A stretch of 64,000 nucleotides of DNA, taken from assembly GCF_014117265.1 (NCBI RefSeq), contig NZ_CP059833.1:1705069-1769068 (forward strand). Direction: 5' to 3'. The notes below the pieces were generated by a model. The model made no database searches. It saw only the letters and a program-made list of their open reading frames with translations, and was not told where the DNA came from. Within the stretch, counting starts at the first letter, position 1, and every line of letters starts with the position of its first letter. Below are positions 34,601 through 44,120 of the stretch, in pieces. The position numbers and the translations under genes are program-made. The stretch is from Corynebacterium hindlerae (GTDB lineage Bacteria > Actinomycetota > Actinomycetes > Mycobacteriales > Mycobacteriaceae).

Positions 34601-35569
34601 GCATACGGCGACCTGAACTATATCGGAAAAACGTATTCGGATATCGCCTCGGATGACTATTGCCGCAGTCGCCTCACTGTAATCAAACACGTCGAAGAAA
34701 ACAATGTGAAAACTGAGAAGGTTAATGGATGGGCGTTTACCGCAGCAACCTCTGGCGATCAACCCATTCTGTTGGATGCTGGTAGTGGTGCCAAGCCTGA
34801 AGCCGTGAATGCTTCGACCTTAATTACAGGGCAGACCGGGCAAGGAAAATCTACTCACCCACAAGGTCAGGTGTCGTGGATCATCAATTCGATGGACGAA
34901 CAAAAGATTCGCGTTACGGAAGATCTTGCTGGGCACGATGGTTTTAAGTTCAATTCTGTCCAATGTTCATTGGACGGTAAGAATCAAAATGCGACTGTAG
35001 CGAGCACAAAAGATAAACCGGAGTTTGTTGTCACCGTCCCTAAAACAGCGAAGGTCACCTGCGAGGTTTGGAATGTGAAGCAACCAGAAGAAGGCACCAT
35101 CGCGATCCAGAAAGCGACCTACGATCCAGCAACAAAAGGGCCAATTAATACAGGCAACTTGGTCGGCTGGGCTTTTGAACTGCGAAAGAAGGACGCAACA
35201 ACCCCTGCGATCGAGCTGAAACCAGGTGATGGGACAAATACAGCAAAAGTTACCCCTGGCACCTACGTTCTAGTAGAGACGAAAGCGCCTGCAAACCACA
35301 GTCTCCTGCCACAACCCATCGAGTTCACCATCAAGCGCGGTAAGGACGCAAACCTGGAACTAGCTGATGTTGCCAATGGTGGCGGAGTTGTCACATTTGA
35401 AAACCCAAATGCCCAACGGCCGAACATTATTCTCACCGTCGCAGACCCCCAGACTGGTACTTTGCCAAAAACTGGTGGCAGCGGTGTAGCGATTCCGGCA
35501 CTACTGGGAGTGATGCTAGTTCTGATAGGGGCGGTGTTGACACGGCGTCGTAAAGCGCACAGCGCTTAA
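31664..35569 (+). CDS. Large LPXTG-anchored surface protein (adhesin-like)
   Basis: A 1301-residue secreted protein. An export signal (about 1-35, cleaved near AYAQ) is followed by a Thr/Pro-rich stretch (about 38-80), a large N-terminal region with a beta-propeller-like middle (about 400-800), and a DUF11-like segment around VDLQIKKTRADITDR (about 830-960). A SpaA/Cna-B-type domain follows (GTIAIQKATYDP to FENPNA). The cell-wall sorting signal is LPKTG, a hydrophobic helix and RRRKAHSA. No sortase is in the window. Start ATG 31664 has AGAGGAAA. Parts (32.3-32.7 kb) are visibly richer in A+T than neighbours, suggesting acquisition. Confidence 0.9.
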   Translation: MKSSQQASRVFQKMLALMCGLALMTSGTMNIAYAQETTPMSTPSPQTAPEEETTPNATAEPTLPALEQPILTPPETATPTVAPLVHTYRAETESKVADGEAAKNKVVLTLDPALLVDGIVSIERDKDGVEFLGHGSVLLNGHPLPEEDAASMPEGESRGARIAVKLPEASWTVGDHLEIQYATIEADAGSEWRLVKDGAEVFSLRDDMSHAVEVSDPTSVTAQTTTTKAHQVQVPSKDKFNNGKCANSYVGNIYFYAPANVKATRITVKRTTALNLYIPPTTQFNSDTPNIKVAEFERMYRNEYKPLWNDIRHKEMVVRSIDDKTLEIIIPGGITMEKGEYVKLTNAFSYCSAGAPDRDNLEIAVTGDTQDGGFCEARPRYTFPARNLGNSEIGRLRTVDGDGNGNLVASPWDTLKGVSESGGSDPYRVFFRPNGNDNEYVLRHVPYQGTVTDGSLVVPRKPKRELSQIERDNGTNVYVSESKANGQVRWKSYVARQDTGTGSFVRLGGPNQETGWIINSLAFNPQDNWLYAISQGRLGEDWGRLAGQTVQGDAQNRFRPVITAEDPCFPAGHLLQIDPETGEVYNLGRVTPNVASKEYAFQGKKQAYWPNDLWGGINVGGIDKDGNYYVANASRSGTGAVYKVNLNDVTATPTDNGRKWLASGIRLDNDWNDVRDRSGRAWSEDWTPLFVPENPSCQPQTNSPCKQRQAGNYMWGISNGWNSQNGVWIERINLTDGSVQRWDITNIRTPSGQGISKPNQWGRAWTVGNGLLGFATASVGANDNVLRIKVSDPESSNPSFQLISVNAVATASYNSNGTSSVGFEENVVDLQIKKTRADITDRDGKSRIKWEIQVRNASEKNASTGFTVFDTIPKGYQVVRLESGNSWEQVSDGKSVRFGRWSAFVKKVNDNFVIEGHHGSLIAGYTATFSIIAEPINNLAPPKECVENVAGVIGIDRDPNTKKIEVGANGKDAFGNSSGAYGDLNYIGKTYSDIASDDYCRSRLTVIKHVEENNVKTEKVNGWAFTAATSGDQPILLDAGSGAKPEAVNASTLITGQTGQGKSTHPQGQVSWIINSMDEQKIRVTEDLAGHDGFKFNSVQCSLDGKNQNATVASTKDKPEFVVTVPKTAKVTCEVWNVKQPEEGTIAIQKATYDPATKGPINTGNLVGWAFELRKKDATTPAIELKPGDGTNTAKVTPGTYVLVETKAPANHSLLPQPIEFTIKRGKDANLELADVANGGGVVTFENPNAQRPNIILTVADPQTGTLPKTGGSGVAIPALLGVMLVLIGAVLTRRRKAHSA

Positions 35570-35585
35570 ATAGGGTGACGGCAGT

Positions 35586-35591
35586 TAGACT
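35586..35591 (+). promoter_or_regulatory. -10 box of the DedA-family gene
   Basis: TAGACT, 7 nt before ATG 35599. It supports the internal start. Confidence 0.5.
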
Positions 35592-35598
35592 GTCCACC

Positions 35599-36267
35599 AT
35601 GACTTCAACCGACAAGGAACTGCCCAGCTTCATGCAGCACCCGGACAAGGTGGACCGGATTCTCTTCGCAACCCTCATGATCATGGCGATATTCGGGTTT
35701 GCGCTGATCCCGTTCCGGGCAGTACTCCTGCTAGAGCACACGTTCTTGTACACGTGGCTCTCCGGTTCGAGTCTGTCGGTGCTTATTTTGGCTGCGCAAA
35801 ATCCGGATCGACCAGTGTTCCTAGGGTTCGTGGTGCTGGTGGCGGCACTTTCTATGGTGAAGTTTCTGCCCTTGTACTACTGGATGGGGAAGAAATGGGG
35901 CCCGGAGTTCATCACCATGAGCTTTGGAGGTCACCCGCCCCGCTGGTTCCGGAAACTGGAAGGATTCATTTACCGGCGCATTGATGTGAGCTTGTTTGCT
36001 TCCTATATCCCGTTTTCGCCGATTCCCGCGACGATCGTGGTGGCGATTGGCGGTATAGCCAAGGTGAAAGGCTGGCTCGTGGGCATCTACGTGGTGGTGT
36101 TCGCGACGATGCTGAAATGTTTCTACCTGTATTTGGGCTTGCGGTTCGGCGAAGGGATTCAGTCTTCGCTGGAGACCATCGACAAATATGTCATGCGGAT
36201 AACCCTGGCACTGATTGCGTGGATGTTCATTTCCATTTGGTGGAAGAACAAGAAGAAGGCGCAGTAG
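35599..36267 (+). CDS. DedA/VTT-family membrane protein
   Basis: A 222-residue protein with five to six TM segments and the loop FGGHPPRWFRKLEGFIYRR, followed by SLFASYIPFSPIPATIVVAIGG, which resembles the DedA (SNARE-associated/VTT) core. Several DedA proteins recycle undecaprenyl phosphate or move phospholipids; the role here is not provable. The tail KNKKKAQ is basic. The start is ATG 35599 behind a leaderless -10 box. Confidence 0.7.
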   Translation: MTSTDKELPSFMQHPDKVDRILFATLMIMAIFGFALIPFRAVLLLEHTFLYTWLSGSSLSVLILAAQNPDRPVFLGFVVLVAALSMVKFLPLYYWMGKKWGPEFITMSFGGHPPRWFRKLEGFIYRRIDVSLFASYIPFSPIPATIVVAIGGIAKVKGWLVGIYVVVFATMLKCFYLYLGLRFGEGIQSSLETIDKYVMRITLALIAWMFISIWWKNKKKAQ

Positions 36268-36274
36268 GCTCAGG

Positions 36275-36382
36275 GCCGGGAAACCCGGGAAGCATTTCCC
36301 GGATCTCGGAGGAAAAACAGGAAAACAGCACAAGTGCAGCCCTAAAAAGCGCCGAAACCCGGGAAACGCTTCCCGGGTTTCG
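36275..36382. terminator. Pair of strong hairpins between convergent genes
   Basis: First hairpin: CCGGGAAA...TTTCCCGG near 36276-36309. Second: CGAAACCCGGGAA (36353-36365), loop ACGC, TTCCCGGGTTTCG (36370-36382), a perfect 13-bp stem. Read leftward, the second is followed by CGCTTTTT, fitting a terminator for the minus-strand amidase gene. The first may serve the DedA gene. Confidence 0.6.
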
Positions 36383-36422
36383 CACAGAGTAACACTACTC
36401 AGTGTGGCGCAGCAGCTAGCAG

Positions 36423-38366
36423 CTACATGTGGATCTGAGTTTGGTTGGTGGCTGGATCGTAGGTGATGTAGCCGTGCTCGAAGTCCATTCGGGTGAGGCC
36501 GCCATCTGCGTATTCGTCGCTGGTTGGCAGGCCGAGTGGGCCTGCGTCGAGGCCCTGCTGGATCCACGCGTCACCGATTGCGCCGTGAACGGCGTGGGTG
36601 CCGGTGGCAGGTGACTTGACTACAGCGCCGTTTTCGAATGCCTCGAAGGTAACTGGGTTTTCGACGTCGGCCGCGTACTGGACTGGCCCCTTGGATGCAC
36701 CCAGCACTCCCTTGGCAAGTGCTGCCACCTTCGCGATGTCAGGGTCAGAGGAGAGCGCTTGGGCGTTGTTGATGGTGCCTGGGATGTCGGAGATCTTCAG
36801 GCCAGCGATCTTTGGCACGCCTCCGTCGACGGTGATCCCGGCTGGGAGTTTGCCGCTTTTTGCTAGGAAGCCGAATACGAGCGTGGCGAGGGTGCCTGCG
36901 ACGCCGAGGATCGAGTTCAGGTCGCCACCGGCTGCTTGGCCGAGCATGCCGAGGAGATTACCGATGGTGTTTGCGGGTTGGGCCCCCTGAGCGGCGGGTT
37001 GAGCGCCTTGAGCAGCTGGTGCGGTGTTGTCCAGTGCGATAGGTGCGGTGTTCACAGGTGCGCTGGGTGCGCTAGCGGAGCCGCCGATGCTGGCGTATTT
37101 TTGGGCTGCGATGTCGCGAATGCGCCCCATTTGGGCGTAGCCGGCGTCGCCTGGGCAGGTGGTGGTGCCGACATCGCGGTGCGCGAAGATGTTCGGCAGG
37201 GTCACTGCTTGGCCCTGTGGGTATTTGGAGTAACTGGTGCCTTCGGAGTAGTGGGTGTCGGAGCCCTTGGGGTCAAAGCCGGCGACTTTGGCGCGCCAGC
37301 CTGCGAGTTCACCGACGGACTTGATTTGTGCGTCGGAGGGGGTGACGGTGGAGTAGTCGCCCATCATGGAGATTGCCCAGGTGTTTTCGTTGAAGCCGCC
37401 GGCGTGTGCGCCCATGATGGGCTTGTTGATTCCGCCGTAGCGGCCTTCGAAGATGTTGCCGTACTTGTCGACCAGGGAGTGGTATCCGACGTCGCACCAG
37501 CCAAGGTTTGCGCCGTGGTACTGGTAAATGCCACGGACGATGCCGGCGGATTGGGCTTCGGTGTAGTTGTTGGAGCCGGCGGTGTGGTGGATGGTGATGG
37601 CGTTGACTTCGTCAGAGTAGTCGGGGCTGGCCTGGCAGTTCGTGCGGATCGATTCGTCGGCGCCCCAGCCTGAGCGGGAAATGATGCGTGGCATGCCGTC
37701 GGAGTCGGCCATCAGGTCGATTCCGGCGACGGGCGTGCTGGTGCCACCGTCGATGAATACGGCTTCCAGCCCGGCGTTTGTTACCTCGGCGACGGGCTTG
37801 ATGTCGCCGTAGTTGGTGGGAAGGGCAGGCAGGCCTGCTGGCTTATCGACGGCCAGGTCCGCATTCTCTACCGGTGCTTCCGCAGGCTGCTCGCCCACGA
37901 GATCGACGCCGACGAGAGATACCTGCACCCGCTTGGTGGGCTCGATGTAGACGAGCTCGGTGCCGTTCTTCCCGGAATTGCCGTACTCAGGTTCTGGCTC
38001 TGCGTCGAACCATTCGGTCCAGGTGCCGTCGGCACGCTGGCCACGGAAGTGGGCAACAACGTCCTGTTGTCCCGGCCAGGTGAGTGCGAACATGGAGAAC
38101 TCTTTGTCGCGGGTGAATTCTTTGACCGCGCGTGGTCCGGCGGTTTCGCCTTGGCCGGTGACGGCCGGATCATCGACGACTACGGTTTCGCCATCACTGA
38201 ACGCGGCGGTTTCCATGGATGCTGCTACGGGGGCGATCCCCTCGGTTTGGGTGGGGCGGATATCGCCTTTCACACCCAGTGCCGCTGAAGCGACAAGGGC
38301 GGTGGATAGCAAAATCGCCCACGCCGGGCGTGAGGTCGAAGTGCGAAGAGTTCGTCGTTGCAGCAC
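36423..38366 (-). CDS. Peptidoglycan-recognition / N-acetylmuramoyl-L-alanine amidase with LGFP repeat
   Basis: A 647-residue exported protein. An export signal near residues 10-32 is followed by an N-terminal domain (about 60-210), then a PGRP/Amidase_2 domain (about 225-400) with zinc-ligand histidines in ITIHHTAG and HRDVGTTTCPGD. An Ala/Gln/Pro linker and one C-terminal LGFP-type repeat (PLGLPTSDEYADGG...FEHGYITYDPAT) complete it. It resembles M. tuberculosis Rv3811, also beside glf. The likely role is wall hydrolysis or binding near the mycolate layer. The start is GTG 38366 with AGGGAG upstream. The longer frame to 38534 has no ribosome site. Confidence 0.85.
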   Translation of the reverse strand: MLQRRTLRTSTSRPAWAILLSTALVASAALGVKGDIRPTQTEGIAPVAASMETAAFSDGETVVVDDPAVTGQGETAGPRAVKEFTRDKEFSMFALTWPGQQDVVAHFRGQRADGTWTEWFDAEPEPEYGNSGKNGTELVYIEPTKRVQVSLVGVDLVGEQPAEAPVENADLAVDKPAGLPALPTNYGDIKPVAEVTNAGLEAVFIDGGTSTPVAGIDLMADSDGMPRIISRSGWGADESIRTNCQASPDYSDEVNAITIHHTAGSNNYTEAQSAGIVRGIYQYHGANLGWCDVGYHSLVDKYGNIFEGRYGGINKPIMGAHAGGFNENTWAISMMGDYSTVTPSDAQIKSVGELAGWRAKVAGFDPKGSDTHYSEGTSYSKYPQGQAVTLPNIFAHRDVGTTTCPGDAGYAQMGRIRDIAAQKYASIGGSASAPSAPVNTAPIALDNTAPAAQGAQPAAQGAQPANTIGNLLGMLGQAAGGDLNSILGVAGTLATLVFGFLAKSGKLPAGITVDGGVPKIAGLKISDIPGTINNAQALSSDPDIAKVAALAKGVLGASKGPVQYAADVENPVTFEAFENGAVVKSPATGTHAVHGAIGDAWIQQGLDAGPLGLPTSDEYADGGLTRMDFEHGYITYDPATNQTQIHM

Positions 38367-38453
38367 TATGTTCTCCCTGGTAATGCACACTGGTGCAGCT
38401 GTGACAATAGTTATCAGCTGTTCATAATAGTGCAATATTGTGATTGATGATAG

Positions 38454-39701
<1,248 letters not shown>

Positions 39702-39719
39702 CAGGACCTGCGCAAATTT

Positions 39720-39772
39720 AGCGTACGGATGGGATTTTTTAAGTCGAAATCGTCCCATCTGTACGCTTTATT
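39720..39772 (+). terminator. Rho-independent terminator of glf
   Basis: AGCGTACGGATGGGA (39720-39734) pairs with TCCCATCTGTACGCT (39753-39767), a 15-bp stem with one G-T pair, followed by TTATTT. Confidence 0.8.
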
Positions 39773-39884
39773 TGGCTTCGGGACATTTTCTGCTTTGATT
39801 CCCACCTAGTTGATGAGTAAAGTTAACAGCAGGTTAACAACAAGGTTCCTCTAGGTTAATTGTGGGGGCCTGGGAGAGGGAAAC

Positions 39885-40496
39885 ATGTCTCACCGTGATT
39901 TTGAAATCGTCCGTGAGGATCTGCACCGCCGGTACGGTCATGTGGTCGATGAGGTCACCATCAATGGCGTGGTGGACGATACTATCGCTGAGCAACAGGC
40001 TTCTGCCAAGCTCACCGCCTTTCTACCGGTTTTTGTGGAGCGTTTTGCCACCGAAAAACTCGAAGGCCTGGTCGAAGGTAAGGAAACCAACCCACGCAAA
40101 GAAGTTCTCTTTGCCTGCGAACGCAATGCCGGACGCTCCCAACTTGCCTCCGCCATCATGCGTCACCTCGTAGGGGACGACGTGTTCGTCCGTTCCGTCG
40201 GTTTGAAGGCCCGCGGTGGGATTAATCCCACCGTCATCGAGGTGCTCAAGGAACGCGGAATCAGCACCGAAGGGCTGTACCAAAAGGAAATCACCCCGCG
40301 GGTATCTCACCGGGCTGATGTAGTTGTTTTGTTGGGGATCGACGAAATTCCCGGCATCCCAGGAGACCGCTACATCCGTTGGGAGATCGCGGATCCCGAG
40401 GGGGCTTCCATCGAAGAAATCCGCACCATTGCCGACGCAATCGAAGCGAAAATTCGCGAGTTGCTGCCACAGCTTGAAGTGGCAGTGCCTGCCTAG
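39885..40496 (+). CDS. Low-molecular-weight phosphatase / arsenate-reductase-like protein
   Basis: A 203-residue two-part protein: an N-terminal three-helix region (about 1-65, RDFEIVREDLHRRYGH) and an LMW-PTP fold starting EVLFACERNAGRSQLA, whose Cys-X5-Arg loop is the active site (cysteine about 77). Corynebacterial arsenate-mycothiol transferases have this fold, but LMW tyrosine phosphatases do too. No ars operon genes are nearby, so arsenate resistance is not supported by context. GAGAGGGA precedes the ATG. Two GTTAAC sites lie in the promoter region (about 39823-39838). Confidence 0.75.
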   Translation: MSHRDFEIVREDLHRRYGHVVDEVTINGVVDDTIAEQQASAKLTAFLPVFVERFATEKLEGLVEGKETNPRKEVLFACERNAGRSQLASAIMRHLVGDDVFVRSVGLKARGGINPTVIEVLKERGISTEGLYQKEITPRVSHRADVVVLLGIDEIPGIPGDRYIRWEIADPEGASIEEIRTIADAIEAKIRELLPQLEVAVPA

Positions 40497-40518
40497 ACCC
40501 GCCACACCGTTATTCTCC

Positions 40519-40553
40519 GGGGAGCTACCTTGATGCAAGGTCGCTCCCTTTTT
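40519..40553 (+). terminator. Terminator between the phosphatase-like gene and glfT2
   Basis: GGGAGC and ACCTT pair with AAGGT and GCTCCC (stem about 40520-40548), followed by TTTTT. Confidence 0.8.
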
Positions 40554-40624
40554 GCGCGCCCTCGCACGAGAGCACACCTAGAACAACTACGCTGGTAATC
40601 ATCCCAAACTTAGAAAGGCTGGAC

Positions 40625-42586
40625 ATGAGCGAGAGCAAAGCGGTAGAGCAATTGCAGCGAGTTCTGCTGCCAAAACGCGGCGAACCGCACGATGTGCGTA
40701 CCCTTTACCTGCTTGAAGCGGAACAGAACAAAGAGCGAGCCACCTGGTCAGACAGGTTTTCCCTGACCATCCCGGCTGGTGCAGAGGTATCCTTCCAGAC
40801 CTACTTCAACGCCTTCGCCGCTAGCTATTGGCGACGCTGGTCACAACTAAGCTCGGTGATCCTCAAGGTAGACATCGACGGTGAAGCCCGAGTCGATATC
40901 TACCGTTCCAAGATCGACGGCTCCCGTATCGCCGTCGAAGGTGACCTCGTGAGCGGTACCGGTGAGTTTGAAATCTCCCTCGCTCCGTTTGAAGACGGGG
41001 GCTGGATTTGGTTCGACATCACGGCTGAGACTGACAGCGTCGTAAAGCAAGCTGGCTGGTGGGCGCCACAAGCCCCGCAGGCGCAGACCATGCCGAACGG
41101 CGCCCAGGTCGGACCGTTCGACAAGCGCGTCACCGTCGGCATTCCGACCTTCAACCGCCCTGCCGACGCCGTCGCTGCCCTGGAAGCGCTGGCATCCGAC
41201 CCTGAGGTCGACGCCGTGATCGATACCGTCATCATGCCGGACCAGGGCAACAAACACCCCGCTGACGAGCCCGGCTATGAGGCAGCCACCGCACACTTTG
41301 GCGACCGATTCTTCGAGTTCCGTCAAGGCAACCTCGGTGGCTCCGGCGGCTACTCCCGCATCATGTTCGAAGCTCTCGGCGGCGTAGACGGCACCGGAGC
41401 AGCAGGCGCAAAGAAATCCCCGTATATCCTCTACATGGACGATGACATTGCCATCGAACCGGATTCCATCCTCCGCGCCTTGCAGGCAGCCCGCTACGCC
41501 AAGAGCCCCACGCTCATCGGCGGCCAGATGCTCAACCTGCAGGAACGCAGCCACCTGCACTCCATGGGCGAGGTAGTGGGACGCCACGACTTCATGTGGA
41601 CCTCCGCACCATACGTGCACTACGACCACGACTTTGCCAAGCACCCGCTCTCCGATCGCGGTAAGCCAGGCGACAAGCCCGACGCACCAAACTCCCGTGA
41701 CCTACACCGCCGCATCGACGTGGACTACAACGGCTGGTGGATGACCATGATCCCGCGCGTCGTTGCAGAAGAGATCGGCCAACCGCTGCCGCTGTTCATT
41801 AAGTGGGACGACGCCGAATTCGGTCTCCGCGCCGGGGACCACGGCTACCCAACCGCCACCTGGCCGGGCATCGCCATCTGGCACATGGCTTGGTCCGACA
41901 AAGACGACGCCATCGACTGGCAGGCCTACTTCCACCTGCGCAACCGCCTTATCGTCGCAGCACTGCAGCACACGGGGCCGGTGGATGGAATCATCAAGTC
42001 GATGCAAAAGGCCACCATCAAGCACCTGGTCTGCATGGAATACTCCACCGTCGCCATCCAAAACGAGGCCATGAAGGATTTCCTCGCCGGCCCAAACCAG
42101 CTGTTCGACATCCTGGAAACCTCGCTGCCACGCATCAACGCGATCCGCAAAACCTACCCGGACGCAGTAGTCATGCCAACTGCCGCTGACCTGCCGAAAC
42201 CATCTGGCGCGCCGGGCGTTCCGAGCAAGGACATCGGTGGCCGCTCTGCCAAGCCAATCAAGGCTGTGTGGGCACTCAAGGGCTTGCTGCACTCCCTGAC
42301 CAAGGAAGATCGCAAGCACCACGAAGTGCCACAGGCGAACCTGGCACCGATCAACGCACGTTGGTTCTCGCTCTCGCGTCTCGACGGCGCCACCGTCACC
42401 ACCGCAGACGGTCGGGGAGTGGTCTACCGCAAACGTGACCGCGACAAGGCCAAGGAACTGCTGCAAGAGTCCCGCCGCCTGCAGAAGGAAGTGGCGGAGC
42501 GATTCGCAGAAATGCAAGACAAGTACCGCGCTGCCCACAAGCACCTGACCAGCCGCGAGGCATGGGGAGAAATCTTTAATGACTAA
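40625..42586 (+). CDS. glfT2: Galactofuranosyltransferase GlfT2
   Basis: Bifunctional GT2 polymerase that builds the alternating beta-1,5/beta-1,6 galactofuranan from UDP-galactofuranose on the lipid-linked primer made by GlfT1. The 653-residue protein has an N-terminal beta-rich domain (about 1-165), GT-A core starting VTVGIPTFNRP, metal site DDD at residues 272-274 in ILYMDDDIAIEP, and the acceptor-site region WDDAEFGLRAGDHG. A helical C-terminal domain follows. It matches Rv3808c. GAAAGG lies 7 nt before the ATG. It overlaps the PAP2 gene by 8 bp. Confidence 0.96.
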   Translation: MSESKAVEQLQRVLLPKRGEPHDVRTLYLLEAEQNKERATWSDRFSLTIPAGAEVSFQTYFNAFAASYWRRWSQLSSVILKVDIDGEARVDIYRSKIDGSRIAVEGDLVSGTGEFEISLAPFEDGGWIWFDITAETDSVVKQAGWWAPQAPQAQTMPNGAQVGPFDKRVTVGIPTFNRPADAVAALEALASDPEVDAVIDTVIMPDQGNKHPADEPGYEAATAHFGDRFFEFRQGNLGGSGGYSRIMFEALGGVDGTGAAGAKKSPYILYMDDDIAIEPDSILRALQAARYAKSPTLIGGQMLNLQERSHLHSMGEVVGRHDFMWTSAPYVHYDHDFAKHPLSDRGKPGDKPDAPNSRDLHRRIDVDYNGWWMTMIPRVVAEEIGQPLPLFIKWDDAEFGLRAGDHGYPTATWPGIAIWHMAWSDKDDAIDWQAYFHLRNRLIVAALQHTGPVDGIIKSMQKATIKHLVCMEYSTVAIQNEAMKDFLAGPNQLFDILETSLPRINAIRKTYPDAVVMPTAADLPKPSGAPGVPSKDIGGRSAKPIKAVWALKGLLHSLTKEDRKHHEVPQANLAPINARWFSLSRLDGATVTTADGRGVVYRKRDRDKAKELLQESRRLQKEVAERFAEMQDKYRAAHKHLTSREAWGEIFND

Positions 42587-43079
42587 AGAATCCGACATCC
42601 TGGTCGCGATCCAGGATCAGCTCTACCGGGAACCCTACATCCAGGTAGCGCGCGGGATGAGCCTGTTCGGTGAGCATGCTGCGGGCTGGCTGGGAATGGG
42701 TGTTGTGGGGATGGCCGTCGATAAGCGGCGGCGCCGGAAGTGGGCGGCACTGACCGCGTCGGCGTTTGCTAGCCACGCCGCGTCCGTCGTCATCAAACGC
42801 GTGGTTCGACGCCCGCGCCCTACCGACGCACGCCTCACCATCGGCGTGGGCACCCCCAGCCAGCTGAGCTTTCCGTCCTCGCACGCGACCTCAACGACCG
42901 CAGCTCTCACTTCGCTCGCGTTGTTGACTCGGTCACCTCTGCCCCTCGTTGGTGTGCCTGCGATGATGCTCTCGCGTATGGTACTTGGAGTTCACTACCC
43001 AACGGACGTGGCGGCTGGTGCCATCCTCGGCGCATCCACCGCACTCCTCGCGGACAAGCTTGAAAAGAGGAACGCATGA
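42579..43079 (+). CDS. PAP2-family phosphatase (decaprenylphosphoryl-5-phosphoribose phosphatase candidate)
   Basis: A 166-residue membrane protein with the three PAP2 phosphatase motifs: KRVVRRPRP (KX6RP), FPSSHAT, and SRMVLGVHYPTD with the catalytic histidine and aspartate. In M. tuberculosis the equivalent gene (Rv3807c) is assigned to dephosphorylation of decaprenyl-phosphoryl-5-phosphoribose, the step between UbiA and DprE1. Here it lies directly between glfT2 and ubiA with overlaps at both ends (8 and 4 bp), matching that role. Confidence 0.88.
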   Translation: MTKESDILVAIQDQLYREPYIQVARGMSLFGEHAAGWLGMGVVGMAVDKRRRRKWAALTASAFASHAASVVIKRVVRRPRPTDARLTIGVGTPSQLSFPSSHATSTTAALTSLALLTRSPLPLVGVPAMMLSRMVLGVHYPTDVAAGAILGASTALLADKLEKRNA

Positions 43080-44053
43080 CCATGGAGCAGCGCTTCGGCG
43101 ACTCGGAACCGCACACCGAGGGCATCGACACGATGAAGAAGCGCCAGCCGCCGAAAAACCTCTTCGACGGCATGATCAAGGCACTGCGCCCCAAGCAGTG
43201 GGTGAAAAACGTCCTAGTCGTGGCAGCTCCAGCAGCCGCTGGGGCCGACGCTCTGCTCAGCCAGCGCACGCTTATCGACGTCGCACTGGCCTTCATCGCA
43301 TTCTGCATGGCAGCCTCGGCCATCTACCTCATCAACGACGCCCGCGATGTCGAAGCCGACCGCGCACACCCGACTAAACGATTCCGCCCCATCGCTGCGG
43401 GTGTCCTCCCTGTTAGCCTCGCGTACTTCATGGCCGCCGTGCTCATGGCTGCCGCGCTCGGAATCTCCTTCCTAGCTACCGCAGGTATGTCCTTGGCGAT
43501 CATCGTTACGATCTACCTAGCACTCCAATTGGGCTACTGCTTCGGGTGGAAACACCAACCTGTGATCGATATTGCACTTGTCTCCTCGGGATTCATGCTG
43601 CGCACCATGGCCGGTGGTGTCGCTGCAGGCATCGTCCTGTCCCAATGGTTCCTCCTCGTGGCCGCTTTCGGTTCCCTCTTCATGGCCTCCGGCAAGCGCT
43701 ACGCAGAAATCCTTTTGGCCGAAAAAACCGGCGCGAAAATCCGCAAATCCCTCGAAGGATACACCCCTACTTACCTGCGCTTTGTCTGGACATTGTCCGC
43801 AACGGCCGTGGTGATGTCCTACGCGCTGTGGGGCTTTGATATGGGTCGCGAATCCGAAAAAATCGCTGCGATTTGGTACCAAATTTCCATGGTTCCATTT
43901 ACCATCGCGATCCTGCGCTTCGCAGCCGATGTGGACCGTGGCGACGGTGGGGCACCAGACGAGTTGGCACTCACAGACCGCACTCTACAAACCCTGGCTA
44001 TCCTGTGGATTCTCTGCATTGTAATGGCCGTGTACGTTTCACCGATGTTATAA
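43076..44053 (+). CDS. ubiA: Decaprenyl-phosphate phosphoribosyltransferase (UbiA family)
   Basis: An integral membrane prenyltransferase-fold enzyme that joins phosphoribosyl pyrophosphate to decaprenyl phosphate, starting the arabinose-donor pathway finished by DprE1/DprE2. The 325-residue protein has a cytoplasmic N-terminus (about 1-35), LRPKQWVKNVLV, the metal/PRPP motif NDARDVEADRAHPTKRFRPIA (about 84-104) and about nine TM segments. It matches Rv3806c. It starts with an ATGA overlap on the PAP2 gene. Unlike C. glutamicum and M. tuberculosis, aftB is not found just after it. Confidence 0.95.
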   Translation: MTMEQRFGDSEPHTEGIDTMKKRQPPKNLFDGMIKALRPKQWVKNVLVVAAPAAAGADALLSQRTLIDVALAFIAFCMAASAIYLINDARDVEADRAHPTKRFRPIAAGVLPVSLAYFMAAVLMAAALGISFLATAGMSLAIIVTIYLALQLGYCFGWKHQPVIDIALVSSGFMLRTMAGGVAAGIVLSQWFLLVAAFGSLFMASGKRYAEILLAEKTGAKIRKSLEGYTPTYLRFVWTLSATAVVMSYALWGFDMGRESEKIAAIWYQISMVPFTIAILRFAADVDRGDGGAPDELALTDRTLQTLAILWILCIVMAVYVSPML

Positions 44054-44120
44054 CTGCTTGCCTACTTCTGGATTTCGTGTAGGTTAAGTTACGATCTGAT
44101 AAAGAACTTCGAGGAGAACC

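Noticed and set aside
39885..40496. Arsenate-resistance operon
   Set aside because: Only the LMW-phosphatase fold is present; there is no arsR, arsB/acr3 or arsenate-linked neighbour.
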